A stretch of DNA of 64,000 nucleotides from Temnopleurus reevesii (GCA_036244855.1 BQKZ01000303.1:43179-107178), one strand, 5' to 3'; positions 1 to 12,352 are shown, counted from the stretch's first letter. A program made the numbers and translations. Notes: a model not told the origin generated them from the sequence alone.

Positions 1-352
1 AATTGCTTCCATCTAAGATGCAAAATTTACAGTAGTTTGACCACAAAATATCAAGGAATCGAATGGTATGTCTGCTTACTTACAAATTTGATGATTTCTG
101 TCTGAAAATTGGAAGGATTCACCTCAGTGTCGCGATCGAGACCCGTGTTTTTCTACAAATGCAAGCAAATCTGCCGATCTTTTGGCTATATTTTCATTGT
201 TTTTGGTCCTTTTGCTAAGACAATTTCCAATTTAGGCAAATAAACAACGCTCTTTACGATGGTGATGTTTGATTTGCAATATTTCATCGATTTTGTAGAA
301 ATTCATAAGATGTACGAATTAATATGATGCGCGAATTAATGTGACAGCACCA
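1..352. mobile_element. Truncated copy of a mariner-like MITE (right part)
   Basis: This stretch is about 95% identical over its whole length to 11118-11473, and the window edge removes its left half. The right end reads, on the other strand, TGGTGCTGTCACATTAATTC and is followed by TA at 353-354, as expected for a Tc1/mariner-type TA target. A short motif, CGAATTAAT, occurs twice near the end. No transposase reading frame is present, so this is a non-autonomous element. The superfamily assignment rests only on the TA flank and terminal inverted repeat seen in the complete copy. Confidence 0.75.
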
Positions 353-1655
353 TATGCACCCATCACCAGACACAGCCTCTAGTATTGGTTTTAAGAGGGA
401 CTTATCTACTCTTATCTACTAGACTATTTGTCTAGACTTAGGCTAGCTTTTAATCTTAAAATGCTTGAGAAAACCTATACAAACTATTACGAACCCATCT
501 CTATCTCACACTCATTTAATTTTAACATTATTGAGCCATATCTGAGCCGATCACTTTTTTTGGTCATTTTCTCACTCTTTCATTTCCATTTGCGTGCATT
601 TTTATCTCTCTCTATCATCTTGAGCCCTTAATTATTACACTGAAACAAAATACATTTAAATGACTTGTTTCTGTCAAAGCAACGCCATCGGCCCAAACCT
701 CCAGGGCCACGGGCGAGCTCTGGCAGGATGCGCGAAAGCTTCTCGCTTCACTTCACACTATTGACAAATGAAAAGGATATGAATGGCCGACATCTCACAG
801 CTACTTTCACACTTTCTGCCATGTTGCTATCTTCGTTAAACGCTTAAAATCCGTAAAATATATCCTTCCCAATCGAAACTGTTAGTTGATGAAATCAAGT
901 TTCCTTCTGAAAGGTCCAAAATTTGAGTTTTTCCACCTCGGAATTAGTTACGTGGAAAAACTCGCGGCCATGTTTCCATTGATCACCGCTGTTGAGCCGG
1001 TTGTTTACATTGATCGCTATAGAGACCCCATGCACTGAGTGGTGCAGTTGACGTGCGATGGAGGATTTCTATTGTGTCAGTGCCCAGTTTGGACTGTTGG
1101 TAAGAAACATGCATGGATGCTGCCCAATGAAATCCAATGTTTACATTATGGATAGAAAACACTTAACCAATTTCAAGCATCGCATCTGTACCCTCATTTT
1201 CATCAATTATGAATCACCTTAGTCAATAGAAGGGATATAAAACAATGAAAGATAATATTTTACAATGTCCATAGACCCCTGCAAGTTCTCATTTTCTCTC
1301 TCATACTCTCTTTTTTCAGGGACACAGTGAGATTTTAAATATTGATTTCCTCTATTGTTTTCCTTCTCTGTCATTCTGGGAATTATAATGATAAGACTTT
1401 TCTATTCATGAAACATATGGAAAGTTGAGGGTGAGAAACAGCGAATTAAATTAGTTTATTAATACATTGAAAAGTTGATATAATGTATATTATATATCTT
1501 TTTTTTTTTCAGAACTGATACATCAGTATTTCTTATTATAAAGATGCCATAACATTGTACCAGCTCTTCATCTGTTGGTGTTTTTAAAGACCCTGATATT
1601 TTGATGGTCCTCAGCACCTAAATTGTTATACTGAATTTCCTCTTCATGACAATTA

Positions 1656-1901
1656 CAGGGGCGGATCCTGGATTTTGAAGAAAAAAAGGGGAGTTGTGGC
1701 ACATGTGTCAATTTGTTCCGGAAAAAATATGAAAATAAAATATTCTTAAATGCGATTTCCTGGCATCTAAGACCATATTTCAAATAAGAAAAAAATAGAA
1801 AACGAGTGATATACCGCCTGATTCCCTCTCTTCCCTTTTTTTTTGGCCAAAAAATGGGGGGGGGGGGCGTGCGCTGGGACGCCCCCCTGGATCCGCAACT
1901 G
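1656..1901. mobile_element. hAT-like MITE with CAGnGGCGGATCC ends
   Basis: The left end reads CAGGGGCGGATCCTGGAT. The right end, on the other strand, reads CAGTTGCGGATCCAGGGGGG, so both begin with CAG and share GCGGATCC. Ends of this type (CAGTGGCGGATCCAGG) are widespread among hAT-type non-autonomous elements in animals. AATTA lies immediately outside both ends, but a clean 8-bp target duplication is not visible. A G homopolymer sits inside the right arm and may be misassembled. No transposase is present. Confidence 0.6.
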
Positions 1902-2548
1902 AATTATATTGCCATTTTTTAAAACTAAACTTGAGCATGTTTTGAATATATAACTTATCTTATAGATGTCTTTACTTATTAAAGGTGAACTAAGGTAACC
2001 TGAACTAAGATTATGATTTATTATTATCATTTTTGTATTCATTCATAAATATTGTGCATTCCATTTGACCCCTCTGTTGTCACTCTCACATATATCTATG
2101 AATCTTTTCTGGTTTTAAGTTGAAGTCTGCATTTTACAGCAAATTTAAATGAATAATCAAAAACTATTTCTAACTATAGCATTTGAAAATAGATCCCCAG
2201 AATATCTATCAAGATACAAGTAAAACTTAGGCTAGTGGAGATATATTCTCATTATTTTCTGACTAACATAATAGTTCCAGTCAATTGCCACAATCATGCT
2301 TCACAAAGCAAAGAGGAGATTCTTATTCCTGAGCAGCAAAGTTGATTGATACAAAATCCTTTTTTCAATATAAAGTTATTTATCTGTTCACTTTAAATTA
2401 CCCCACTAGTTTCCTTATTAATTAAATATTATTGAATAAACAATGAAAATTATTTTAGTGAGGACTACATGAAATTGATAATTGACTGGACATCTCAATC
2501 TTAATGTTCATCACTACTCACATCTTTCTTGGAAGTGAAATTTCAGTA

Positions 2549-2747
2549 CAGTCAAACCTCGTTATATTGAGGTCCTAGGGACCAGAGAAATTATCTCTTT
2601 ATTATTTTTTATTGAATAGAACATTTATATCGAAACCTTGTTATATCAGGGTCAAAATACAATAAAATACAAATAGATGGGACCAGGAAACTACCTTGTC
2701 ATAGCGAGATTTTGTTATATCAGTGCTCTTATAACGAGGTTGGACTG
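2549..2747. mobile_element. pogo/Tigger-like MITE
   Basis: The left end is CAGTCAAACCTCGTTATA. The right end, on the other strand, is CAGTCCAACCTCGTTATAA. Both ends are flanked by TA (2547-2548 and 2748-2749), the target used by pogo-type Tc1/mariner elements. The interior is itself partly palindromic, with repeated CTTGTTATATCAG/GTCATAGCGAG motifs. There is no coding capacity. A second copy lies at 14984-15130. Confidence 0.75.
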
Positions 2748-3111
2748 TATACAAGTTTCCTGAATGTTTACACTTCCACTTAAAAATCCACAAAAAAAAG
2801 GGATGGGGTGGGCAAGAATTGGTCTTTCCATGTCTACCATTATTCAATAAACCCATTCACATACTTGCACACTCTATGATCAATCAGAACAATTAAAAAC
2901 AGTGGAAACACATTGCGACAAGACCATTATCATATCATAAATTTTGTGCTATAGCAAATATTTTTTTTAACAAATTTCCTCTGACTGACAATTAAATGGG
3001 AAATATTTCGGAGAATTCTCATGCAGATAGGTTCCACTATTTTATATTCTGATATCCGATAAAAGAAAAAAATTCTATGGGCTCAAGGATTTTGTCACAA
3101 TGGCTATTCCT

Positions 3112-3254
3112 AGGTGGTGTTTTACTCTGATACAAAGGCGATTAAGAACGACTGGTATCAGTTCTTGTGCTGAACACTCATATTATCAAACATTAAGAAC
3201 AAGAACTAATACCAGTCATTCTTAAAATCTCTCTTATCTTGGTGAAACACTGCC
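3112..3254. mobile_element. Palindromic MITE
   Basis: Two imperfect inverted arms of about 55 bases (3112-3169 and 3195-3254) share GACTGGTATnAGTTCTTG and GTGTTTnAC near their outer ends. They are separated by about 25 bases, so the whole element can fold as one hairpin. It has no ORF. The family is not recognised beyond being a fold-back type MITE. Confidence 0.6.
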
Positions 3255-4556
3255 CAAGAGATATATCAAGAGTCAAACACAAGTTCAATAAATGACAGAA
3301 CAAGTAAATTTTCATTAATGTGTTTATACCATTACAAAAACAGCATCAGATAATAAAAAACAAAAACATAATGCACAGCAAGATTACATGTATTGTCCTA
3401 GTAAAACATACATATATGCTACATGCCACAAAACAGTTTAACCTGATATTACAGATATTGGTGAAAATAATTTCTCTTTCGTGTCAAAACATTTGATTTG
3501 TGAATGCTCCAACCAAGGGACAATTCACATTAACTCCAATGCGGTGATTTTGATTCTGTGTAGAACTACGCATACCAAAATGAATAAACCAAGGTAAAAA
3601 CTCATAGTCTGAACGAAATCAACTGTTCAAGTGGCGAACTTTCTTATTTTATTCATGTAAATGATCGCCTCTTAATGGACTGGTTTTCCTAGTAGATACA
3701 ATGTTAACACAAATATTATTCTTGACAACCTGAAAACTGGCCGAACACTTGGATGATGCAGCAACATACATTAAAAATGCATAATTATGGTAACAAGGTT
3801 CGCTGGAAAGAAACATTTGCATATATACAAAAGAAAACCAACCTAAATATATTAGCAAAATGCCTCAACAACCACAATCCTATTACTCTGAGACTACTAT
3901 TTAAAAACAGAAGAACAATGAGGGACATTTGTCTACAATATTACACTTGATGCCAAAAAGTGTAGTCTATATAATGCATGAATAACAAAGATCATTATTA
4001 AGCAGGAATGCAAAATGATCCATTGATTAAAAATAATGCATCTGCATAAAATGCAACAACATGTTCCCCAATGTATGGTATGTCTGAGAGATCTACACAA
4101 CATTTGCAGTCTGTTTTTTGTGCACTTTCTTAGAAATGTTTGACATCAATTTGAATAAATATCAATGAAAAGAATGTTAAGCCAAATGTTGAGCAATTGA
4201 AATGTTGACAACCAGAAGTTAAAAATATTGGTCGATATCCAAGCAGAGTTTTTGAGATGTCATATTGCTTTGCTACATATGTTTTTCCAAATGACAGAGA
4301 CAGATTTACCACTATTGATAAATGGATGAACCTCATACTAGATAGACTCTTCTAAAGAAAACAATTAGTATTAAACATTCACAATAATCAATTGTTCACT
4401 TCTAGAAATACAAGAAGTATATGCTTAGAAATAATTTATTTGGGGTATTCAAAATATAATTTTTAAAATTCATACTTGCACTCTTTAATCAATTATCATG
4501 TCTGAAATGTAAAGGAACATTCAGCCTCATTCAAGCATTCACGCATTTGAACTAGT

Positions 4557-4748
4557 TTGAAAGCACAAACCCGAGACTTTCGGTGTGTGAGTGTGCAGAG
4601 CATGATACAGGGCATGTGGTGTGTGACTACATCACACACATACAGCATTGCTCTATCCGAGACACACAATGAGACACACAGAGCATACCATGTATCACTC
4701 TCTGTGTTTGTGCACAACGAAACCCAAGGGTCTGTTCTTGCAAACTAC
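4557..4748. repeat. Degenerate relative of the inverted-repeat element at 26085-26300
   Basis: The left part contains CTTTCGGTGTGTG followed by TGCAGAGCATGATACAGGG. The right part contains GTATCAC, CTCT and AAGGGTCTGTTCTTGCA. The same words occur in the same order and orientation in the inner arms of the element at 26130-26254, although here the arms have diverged and picked up CACACA-rich sequence. This appears to be an old copy of the same family. Confidence 0.5.
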
Positions 4749-5182
4749 ATTTGAACATACATGAACAAGCAGAACTGCAAAACAAGCATATTCCTCAAAA
4801 GACATTATGTATAGAGCTGGTGAATTCTATAAATTTGAAAAGAAAAAGTGAAATGCTTAGAGAAAATAACATATACAAAAATTATCTCCTTCATCAGTAG
4901 ATATTCTCATTTGATATATATAAGTGTATGTCATTTCATAGTGAGGAAATAATTAGGCATTTAATGAGTTATATGTATTTTTGAAAAATACTACTGATTT
5001 ATATATCAGCCAATTTGAATGTGAAGGGTTATAAGTGATATACACAGTGTGACAACCGTATATCTATTGATGTAATCAATTCAAACAAGAGATGGAGCAC
5101 ATCATAATTGGGATACTGGCATGTAACATTGATAAAAATGAATAATTTATACACTGAAAATGAGATTATATCTTCTGATTTC

Positions 5183-8100
5183 CTATGACTTGGCTTGCTG
5201 TGTCTGCATTTGAGCCATTTGAGCTTGAATCTTCATGTTCATTACATCCATTACAACTGCAAAGAAAAGAAAAAAAAAATAATAAATTGCTTGACATTAT
5301 TTGCTATTCTTGCAATGTACTGTGGTCGACTTATAAATTTCAATTTAGGCTAAATAAAATTAATGTGTTACAATAAAAAGACAGGGCTATTTTGAAGACT
5401 AGGAAAACTAGGGGGGGGGGGGGGCTTTCAGAATGTAAACGCAAAGACTGTTTAGTTAATTTCGGGGGGATAATTACCAAATTCATTAATTAGGCTAGTT
5501 CATTCATAAATGCATGTTGATTTCCTATCTCTTTCTTTCAGTCCCAAAATAATCATTCTACAGTTGTAATTTTTGGCATGTATATGTCTCTCTTGTAATT
5601 GGAAATGGTTGGGTGAAATTTTTTTTTAAATTTTCCTATGTTTTTCATTGGTTTTTCGCTGAAAATTAGTGCAGGAAGTATTCAAAGCATATCTATGCTA
5701 AAATACATCAATTCCCGCTGAGAAAAGTGAAAATACTGTTACTTTAATGATCTGTAACAAAAAACCTTGTACACAAAATTACGTTTTAAAGCAATTTGGG
5801 GGTTGATGGAGTTTTTCCTAATGTGCGTTGCGCGACTACCGTAAACGTGGGAATGCTAAATTTGGTCTCAAAAGTTGCGCGTTGAGTGAAAAAAAATTGT
5901 CATGAAAATTTGCATTGAAAGAATGTTGCGTTGTGGACATATCGTACGAAACGTCAAGGGAGAGCCATGACAACCTGACCATTATGATGCAATACATTGA
6001 GACAGATGTGTAACCATGGTTTTCTTACCTTGCCTCATCTTTGATTTCTCAATAAGTACTGGTTGAACCTTCTCCATCTGCTTTGTGACAAAGTCTATTT
6101 TTCTCTTGAAGTACTTCTTAGATTCATCTAGTGACTGTGAGCAAAACAGAACGAGCATTTAACATCAAGATTACCATCTTCATTTTGTATCTCCATACAG
6201 AGGATCACCAGAAGAGAGCCCTACAATGGCTACATCTGATCTTATGGTAAAATTCATACTTGCACAACCAACTGATTCATAAAAAGGCCATTTCATAGAA
6301 ACAAAAATTTTGAAATATATAGAATATGATTTTAAAAAAACATGTAAAAAGTAAATAACACTATCAAATCCTGACCAAAAATAGATTTTAGACACATTGA
6401 ACGTGCTCATTCTTGCTAAAAACTAAGAACATTTCAAACTTACAAATGTGATTATTGATGGGGTTTTGTTTTGATAAAAACAAAATTATGAGAAGTACAT
6501 TCCAGAACTTTGAATTAAATTCCAAATTATAAAACATGCTTGCGAAAAATAAATAACTGAGAATGTGAAAGAAATGTGTATTTGTATTTGAAACATAACT
6601 GTATCAAATGCAATGATGAATTGTCGATAATTTAGAGAACTTACCTTTTCAACATAGTAACCAGTTCCAATATCTATTAAGACATTATTGACATCTTGTA
6701 GTTTGCCTGGTACATAAAGCTAAGATTAGGATATGAGGTCAAGGAAATATACACAATTATAGTGGGGCTCAATCCATTATCTAAGGAGGTCTTTTCCCCA
6801 TTACTGGAAAATACGAATGCAAGTGCCCCGAGCCCTGGAGCGAAAATTTCAGAAAAACAGCTAAAATGTGATCAACTATTATCTAAGCCAGTCCAAGTTT
6901 TCCGTCAGCTTGAAAACTAATGTGACAATCTTATCAGGGAAATATCTATACAGGTCGATTTGGTTGTTATGCAATTAGTGCCACTCCTTCTGGATGTGGT
7001 CTGGCCCTCTGAGATTCCCAAAGACTGATTCTGAATGCAAGTAGTTCATTTTTATGCAGTTTAGAATGCCTCCATATGTCTATGCATATGTTTAGCTGGA
7101 ATGGATAGCATAATGATTTCTTGTGAGACTAGGCACGGGGATTCTTACAAACCCGAAGCTTTGATGTTGCAAGCTTTGGTCAAACTCGTATCTGAGTGAG
7201 CGGACTAGCTATAGAGTGAGGTTTGTATATGAGTCAATGTAAATTCTATTCTATTAAGTAATCCCAGTGAATCTTGAATAAAATTTCCTTTAAATAAAAA
7301 AAAACAAGAAGACAAGATTCTCTTTTAAAAGACCAGAGTGCTCATTTGGGTAATTTTGTTTGCAATTAACTGGCAACATTAGATTGGCATCGAGAACAAG
7401 ATCAACAATAGGAAATGTTGCGTATTACACTATATTTCGTAAAGGATACAGATGATGTTAGTGGAACCAGCATCTCTTTTCCTGCAGAAAAGATTAAAAA
7501 AAAAAAACAGATTAAAAATGAGCATAAATAATAATCATTCTAAGTTGCGTCTTGGTACAAATATTACACTCCAGATACTCTATGTGCTTCAAACCTGAAA
7601 GACTTTGTCTGCGCCAGAAAAATCTTGCTTTGATTAAAAGCAGAAAAATCAGATGAACAGATTGAAAAAGTTTGAAGCAAGTCAGACAATAAATAAGAAA
7701 GTTATTTAAATGTTATAACTCTACAGTGATTTGTCATGCAAATTGGCAACATTGTGTCACATGATATGACATAGTTCATGCACTTCTCTGCAAGCACTTT
7801 ATTGTATCTTATGGTTTAAAGAATCTCCTCTTTTCAATGAATGCTCACCCCAAAAGAACATTTTTTTGGACGTCGGTACTGATACATTTATTGAGTAACC
7901 TTTTGAAGATTTAAAAAAAAAATAAGCATCTATGGAGAAAAATGGATTCTTAAAAACAAGTTATAATAAGCTTACAGACAGGAAGTGCGAGATTTGAACT
8001 GTAAACATATTCTTTGGGGTTAAAATCAATATTCTTTGAAAAGATGTTATACAGAAAACATGAAATTACAAACATTAAAACAAACAATACATGTAAGCGC

Positions 8101-8838
8101 CAATAAAAAATATTGCTGCTAATGCACTTTCGTATTCAGCCATGAGTATGGAGATGCCCCGTTCTTAAAACATCAGCGGCAGTGCCGCTGGATACGAAAG
8201 TGCATTAGCGCCAAAAAATTGTTATGCTACTGCCTGGTAAGTCATGTCTCACCTTCATTGTCAGAATTCAATTTCGTAATGCTTTCTTGTGACTCCACAA
8301 ATCTAGATTGGGCCATCTTGAGTTGCTGCAGAGAGCTCTGCATCATTTCTACTTCCTATCAATACAATGGAAAAGAAACAAATACACTTAAATCAACAGA
8401 AAACATTAACCATGTGGAAGTCTATATCTGACTAACTAAGCAAAATTTCTGTTGACTTTTTGTGAAACTGAAAGTGAAACAAAAGAAAAAATAACACTGC
8501 CTATTTTCAGGAGTTGGTGCATGGTGATGCTATTTCACGAAATTAACAGAATAATTCATTAATATCATTATTACAAGAGTTATTTTCGAATGTACTGGTA
8601 TTCGTTAGCAAAAAAATCAACAATAAAATGAATAAATAAATTATTGTTAATGATGAACAAGGTTTAGCATTGAGTTACATAAAATCACACACGTGGGACC
8701 AACTACACAATCCCGTGTTCAGCGCACCCTCAATGTTTAGACGAAATTCATCATCTTTACCTGATCAAGCTGTTCTTTCAGGCCATTCAACTGAGGCAAA
8801 GGTAGCTGCATAAGGTCTACTTGCTGCCCTTCAGACAT
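5183..8838 (-). CDS. PFDN5: Prefoldin subunit 5 (complete, six coding exons)
   Basis: Alpha-class subunit of the cytosolic prefoldin chaperone, which hands nascent actin and tubulin to the chaperonin CCT. Exons on the minus strand: 8761-8838, 8253-8355, 7450-7481, 6645-6719, 6029-6134 and 5183-5256. All introns have GT-AG borders and phases fit throughout. The joined reading frame is 468 nt, giving 155 aa, close to the usual 154. It begins [20 protein letters not shown] and contains [29 protein letters not shown] and [20 protein letters not shown], all characteristic PFDN5 words. The N- and C-terminal segments are heptad-like helices that form the prefoldin coiled coil around the central beta-hairpin region. 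The start is the first ATG of the first coding exon. Introns hold a hairpin element and an old dispersed repeat. Confidence 0.95.
7600..7905 (+). repeat. Diverged dispersed repeat in a PFDN5 intron
   Basis: The order of words (CTTGCTTTGATTAAAAGC, AACAGATTGAAAAAGTTTGA, GCAAATTGGC, CATGATATGACATA, TTCATGCA, CATTTATTGAGTAACC) is repeated on the opposite strand at 11755-12125. Part of it also occurs at 10668-10745. Identity is only moderate, and no terminal inverted repeat or coding sequence is seen, so the element class is unknown. Confidence 0.55.
8097..8230. mobile_element. Fold-back element in a PFDN5 intron
   Basis: Inverted arms of 23 bases at 8118-8140 and 8187-8209 match at 22 positions (GCTAATGCACTTTCGTATnC). 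They surround a 46-base loop. GCGCCAATAAAAA-type sequence is repeated in direct orientation on both outer sides (about 8097-8120 and 8208-8230). The element lies wholly inside the intron between PFDN5 exons 2 and 3, so it would be spliced out. Confidence 0.55.
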
Positions 8839-10667
8839 AATGATTGATGATAATTCCTTATTTCTGACAAAATGAGCTTTGAATTTGTTAGGTATTTGAA
8901 GATATCAATTTTACTGAATTTTCCGATCATTTTTTTACTCATTTTTTTTTTGTGGTACCGTACCGGGGAAATATATTGTGCGGGGGAAAAAAAAATCAGT
9001 GTCGAACCAGAAAGATTGACTGCCTTATACCTCCCTTTGATCCATATCTATGGAGCTTATCGATTATGGTTTTTTTTCAACTTGCTATTGCATTATCGAA
9101 GTAAAGATTTGGGTTGGGCTGGCCATTTCGAATTCTCTAAACGTTGAGTTATGAATTGATACTGATTCTCTTAATCTTTCTGTGCCGCGCTAGAATAATG
9201 ATCGTGCATGGTGGGTGATTCAAGTATGAAATACCTCTTGGGGCTCTAAACTCTAAAAAGGATTTGGGAATAACATCTCAAAAGTATCTTTAAGAATGAA
9301 AATAATCTTTATGGATGAAGGGGGCACACTACCACTAAGAAGACAAAACAATTATACCGAAAAATTTCCCGTGATGCCATCAGGCTGCAACATTTAATTA
9401 AAATGTACTATAAGTTGGTCAATCTATGCAAATACATTGTATACCGACCATCAGTTATGATAGCAATTAATTGACCCCATAACATCTTAACAGGTAATGG
9501 GGATAATTCAACATTTGATACAGAAGTTCGAAAACACTCAAAACACAAAAGAAAATAAACAAACGTAGATTATCTACATATTAATTTGATAAACACTTTA
9601 ATGCTGTACTTCTTAGAATCTTCATGTTCAGGAACAACGTTACATTTTTTTCAATTAATAATTGAAATAAACAGCGAGATGGTAAAATAGTCTATTCCTG
9701 CTTATCTGTATTTGATATTCCCAGTCATTATAAACATTCGGACAAGGAATTTACAATTTCTTTATTCTTCAAGATGACAGTTTCATAAATTTCTTCAAGG
9801 CTATGATACTTATTTATTTTTTTAAGAGTTTGGACACCAAATTACCCAAAGAGTATCATACAAAATTCAAATATCATATAAAAACTTTTAAAATTACAGT
9901 AAAGCAAATGAATATACTTAAAATATGTGAACAAAGTGAAAACAATGTTATCATTACATAATTAAAACCAAAATGAGGCAAAAAATGCAAAGATTTACAC
10001 CCTTAAAATGTAAATTAGACATCTGTTTCACCCCAATTTCATTATTTTACTTTTTGGAAAATCGTTGAAACGCATCTCCTCTGAAAGAGAGAGAAAGGGA
10101 GCGACGACCCTGTTTAAGGAAGAAAAAAATTATTGAAAGGAATAAGAGATCTAATAATATTAAGAATGATCTATGTTCTGTAATACAATTTTTCTTGCAT
10201 ACTTCTAAACACACCGTCCCCTACCAAACAAGAATGCAAAAACCAGACTGAAGTCGTGCGAAATTGGCAAAATTTAAGATACCACAAGCCTTGACGAACT
10301 TTTATTAATTGGGCAATAATTTCAGCAAATTTTTCGCAACCACTGATCATATGTCCTGCCAAAAAATGGCAGAAAATGACGCGAAATCAGCAACATCTAT
10401 CTCTAGAAAGGAACGAAGGATGCAGTAAGAATATTTTCATCATTTTAATTAATTCTGTTCATTTGTAATGAGAATATCCTATACAATGGTTGACGAATCC
10501 GAATCTAGGGCTTGAACTTAACATGAGTTGATTTGCAGTGGGTGCACCACACATTTAATTTTGTGTGGTTGATAGCTAACGTAAGTTAGGCGCGGCTTAA
10601 GACAAGTTATTGTTAAACGTTAAATTTTGACACAAATTAAACTGTAAGGGTTGGTTGGGTTGAGATA

Positions 10668-10745
10668 AAATCTTGCTTTGATTAAAAGCGAAACAATAAG
10701 ACGGACAGATAAAAAAAAATTGAAGTGAATCCGTCAAGAAATAAG
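10668..10745 (+). repeat. Partial copy of the dispersed repeat at 7600-7905
   Basis: It shares AATCTTGCTTTGATTAAAAGC-like sequence, then a GACGGACAGAT-type word and GTCAAGAAATAAGAAA with the longer copy. It breaks off shortly before the MITE that starts at 10814. Confidence 0.5.
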
Positions 10746-10813
10746 AAACTTTCTAGCTTAGAAAGCTACATGTAGGCTTAGGCCTATGTCATAAGACTAG
10801 ACTCTACTCTGTA

Positions 10814-11473
10814 TGATGGGGTCACATTAATTCGTATCCTTTTTCTAGAGCATTTTTGGATCGTGGTACTTAGCACAATATATCTCCTAAAATACAAAAT
10901 TATTTTTTAAAATCTTGGCACGAAATGAAACTAGATATTTCAGGCTTCAAATATTTCCAAAAATAAAATTAACCACGAAAGAATCACGGAGATATCGCGA
11001 TATCAAAATTCGATTGACGAAACGATCGCATCGCTCCATGCTGGAAAATGGCGAGAATTGTCAACAAATTGTGTCATATTAATTCGCAGGCCCCGTTTTG
11101 AACAAGATTTACCATAAAATTGCTTCCATCTAAGATGCAAAATTTACAGTAGCTTGATCATGTTGCTCACAAAATATCATGGAATCAAATGGTATGTCTG
11201 CTTACTTACAAATTTGATGATTTCTGTCTGAAAATTGGAAGGATTCACTTCAGTGTCGCGAGACCCGTGTTTTTCTGCAAATGCAAGCAAATCTGCCGAT
11301 CTTTTGGCAATATTTTCATTGTTTTGGTCCTTTTGCTAAGAAAATTTCCAAGTTAGGCAAATAAACAACGCTTTTTACGATGGTGATGTTAGATTTGCAA
11401 TATTTCATCGATTTTGTAGAAATTCATAAGATGTACGAATTAATATGATGCGCGAATTAATGTGACAGCACCA
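10814..11473. mobile_element. Complete 660-bp mariner-like MITE
   Basis: Terminal inverted repeats are TGATGGGGTCACATTAATTC on the left and TGGTGCTGTCACATTAATTC, on the other strand, on the right. TA flanks both ends (10812-10813 and 11474-11475). A further ATTAATTCG word near 11090 suggests subterminal or internal repetition, or a composite origin. There is no ORF resembling a transposase. The right 356 bp match the first 352 bases of this window at about 95%, which implies fairly recent amplification. Confidence 0.75.
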
Positions 11474-11603
11474 TACTACTATAATGACTAATAATTTGTC
11501 AATTTTGAATAACTTTGTCTTTGACTCTTAATATTGCTAACGTTAATGTTAACTTTTTGTGTTTTTCGTAACAGTTAACATAGTATTACAGCATTCGTCA
11601 TAA

Positions 11604-11650
11604 CACGTGACTTTCGGTCACGTGTCTTGACGTACGTCATGCACTTCCTG
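11604..11650. promoter_or_regulatory. E-box / CRE / ETS site cluster, candidate promoter
   Basis: CACGTGAC (11604-11611) and GTCACGTG (11617-11624) form an inverted pair with a 5-base spacer. They are followed by the palindrome TGACGTACGTCA (11628-11639) and then ACTTCCTG (from 11643). These match binding words for USF/MiT bHLH factors, CREB/ATF and ETS proteins. The position, about 0.7 kb before the first recognised exon of the RRM gene, fits a promoter of that gene. Function is inferred from motifs only. Confidence 0.4.
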
Positions 11651-11754
11651 TCATTAAACGCATTATTATTAATAATAATTATTATAAATTACTGTTCTTG
11701 AGAATCCCTTGCTTTAACTCCATGCTTGTTTTTTATTTTTATATTCTTCAAAAG

Positions 11755-12125
11755 GACATGCAAAAGGTTAAATCAATAAATGTATTGGTACCCTTGTCTA
11801 TCGATGAGAAAGCTTTTCTGTTTGCATTAAACATTGAAAAAAGTATTTTTTTAAACAAGATATGATTAACTGCAAGCAGAGAAATGCATGAAATATGTCA
11901 TATCACGTGACCCATCATAGCCAATTTGCATCGCAAAAAACTGTGAGGTTATAATGTTGAAATATTCATTACGTTCTTCTTTATTATCCCATTTGTTTCA
12001 AACTTGTTTTTTTATCTGTTCGTCTGATTTTTTTTTTTTTTTTTTGTTGATTTTTTTGATTTATTATTATTTTTTAAAGTAAGAATTTTCTGGTGCAGAC
12101 CCAGTATTAACTTAAAGAAAGACTT
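11755..12125 (-). repeat. Inverted copy of the dispersed repeat at 7600-7905
   Basis: Read on the minus strand, this stretch follows the same order of words as 7600-7905, including a GACGAACAGATAAAAAAAC-like word, GCAAATTGGCTATG, GTGATATGACATA and ACATTTATTGATTTAACC. Poly-T runs have expanded near 12030-12046. The two copies face each other around the PFDN5 promoter region. Confidence 0.55.
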
Positions 12126-12352
12126 GGTGAAAATTAACTGTCATGTAAACTTGACCACTGAGGTGTCATTGCATCCTCCCAGAATTTAAGTTATGATTTT
12201 CAGTTACTAGTTAGATTTTAAAGTTTATTTTAGCCAGGTGTCTTTATTTGTTTTATTTGTTTGATATGACCAAATATTAATGTCAGGGGCATCAGTAAAC
12301 ATTCTCAGGTCATCAGCAGTTGTCTAATTTTTGTTTTATTTGTTTATTTTAG

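Larger units (their letters stand above)
355..5182. other. Intergenic region downstream of PFDN5
   Basis: No coding exon is recognisable on either strand. The short ORFs are AT-rich, lack domain-like sequence and have no matching splice partners. The region contains a hAT-like MITE (1656-1901), a pogo-like MITE (2549-2747), a palindromic element (3112-3254) and a degenerate inverted-repeat element (4557-4748). The 3' UTR of PFDN5 should extend into its right end, but I could not choose one polyadenylation site. AATAAA on the minus strand near 4437 is one candidate. Confidence 0.5.
8839..12352. other. Divergent intergenic spacer between PFDN5 and the RRM gene
   Basis: The 5' ends of two genes transcribed in opposite directions face this spacer. 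I see no coding exon apart from the possibility of an unrecognised first exon of the RRM gene toward its right end. It contains a complete MITE (10814-11473), two copies of a dispersed repeat (10668-10745 and 11755-12125) and a promoter-like cluster near 11604-11650. The part 8900-10660 shows nothing definite. Confidence 0.5.
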
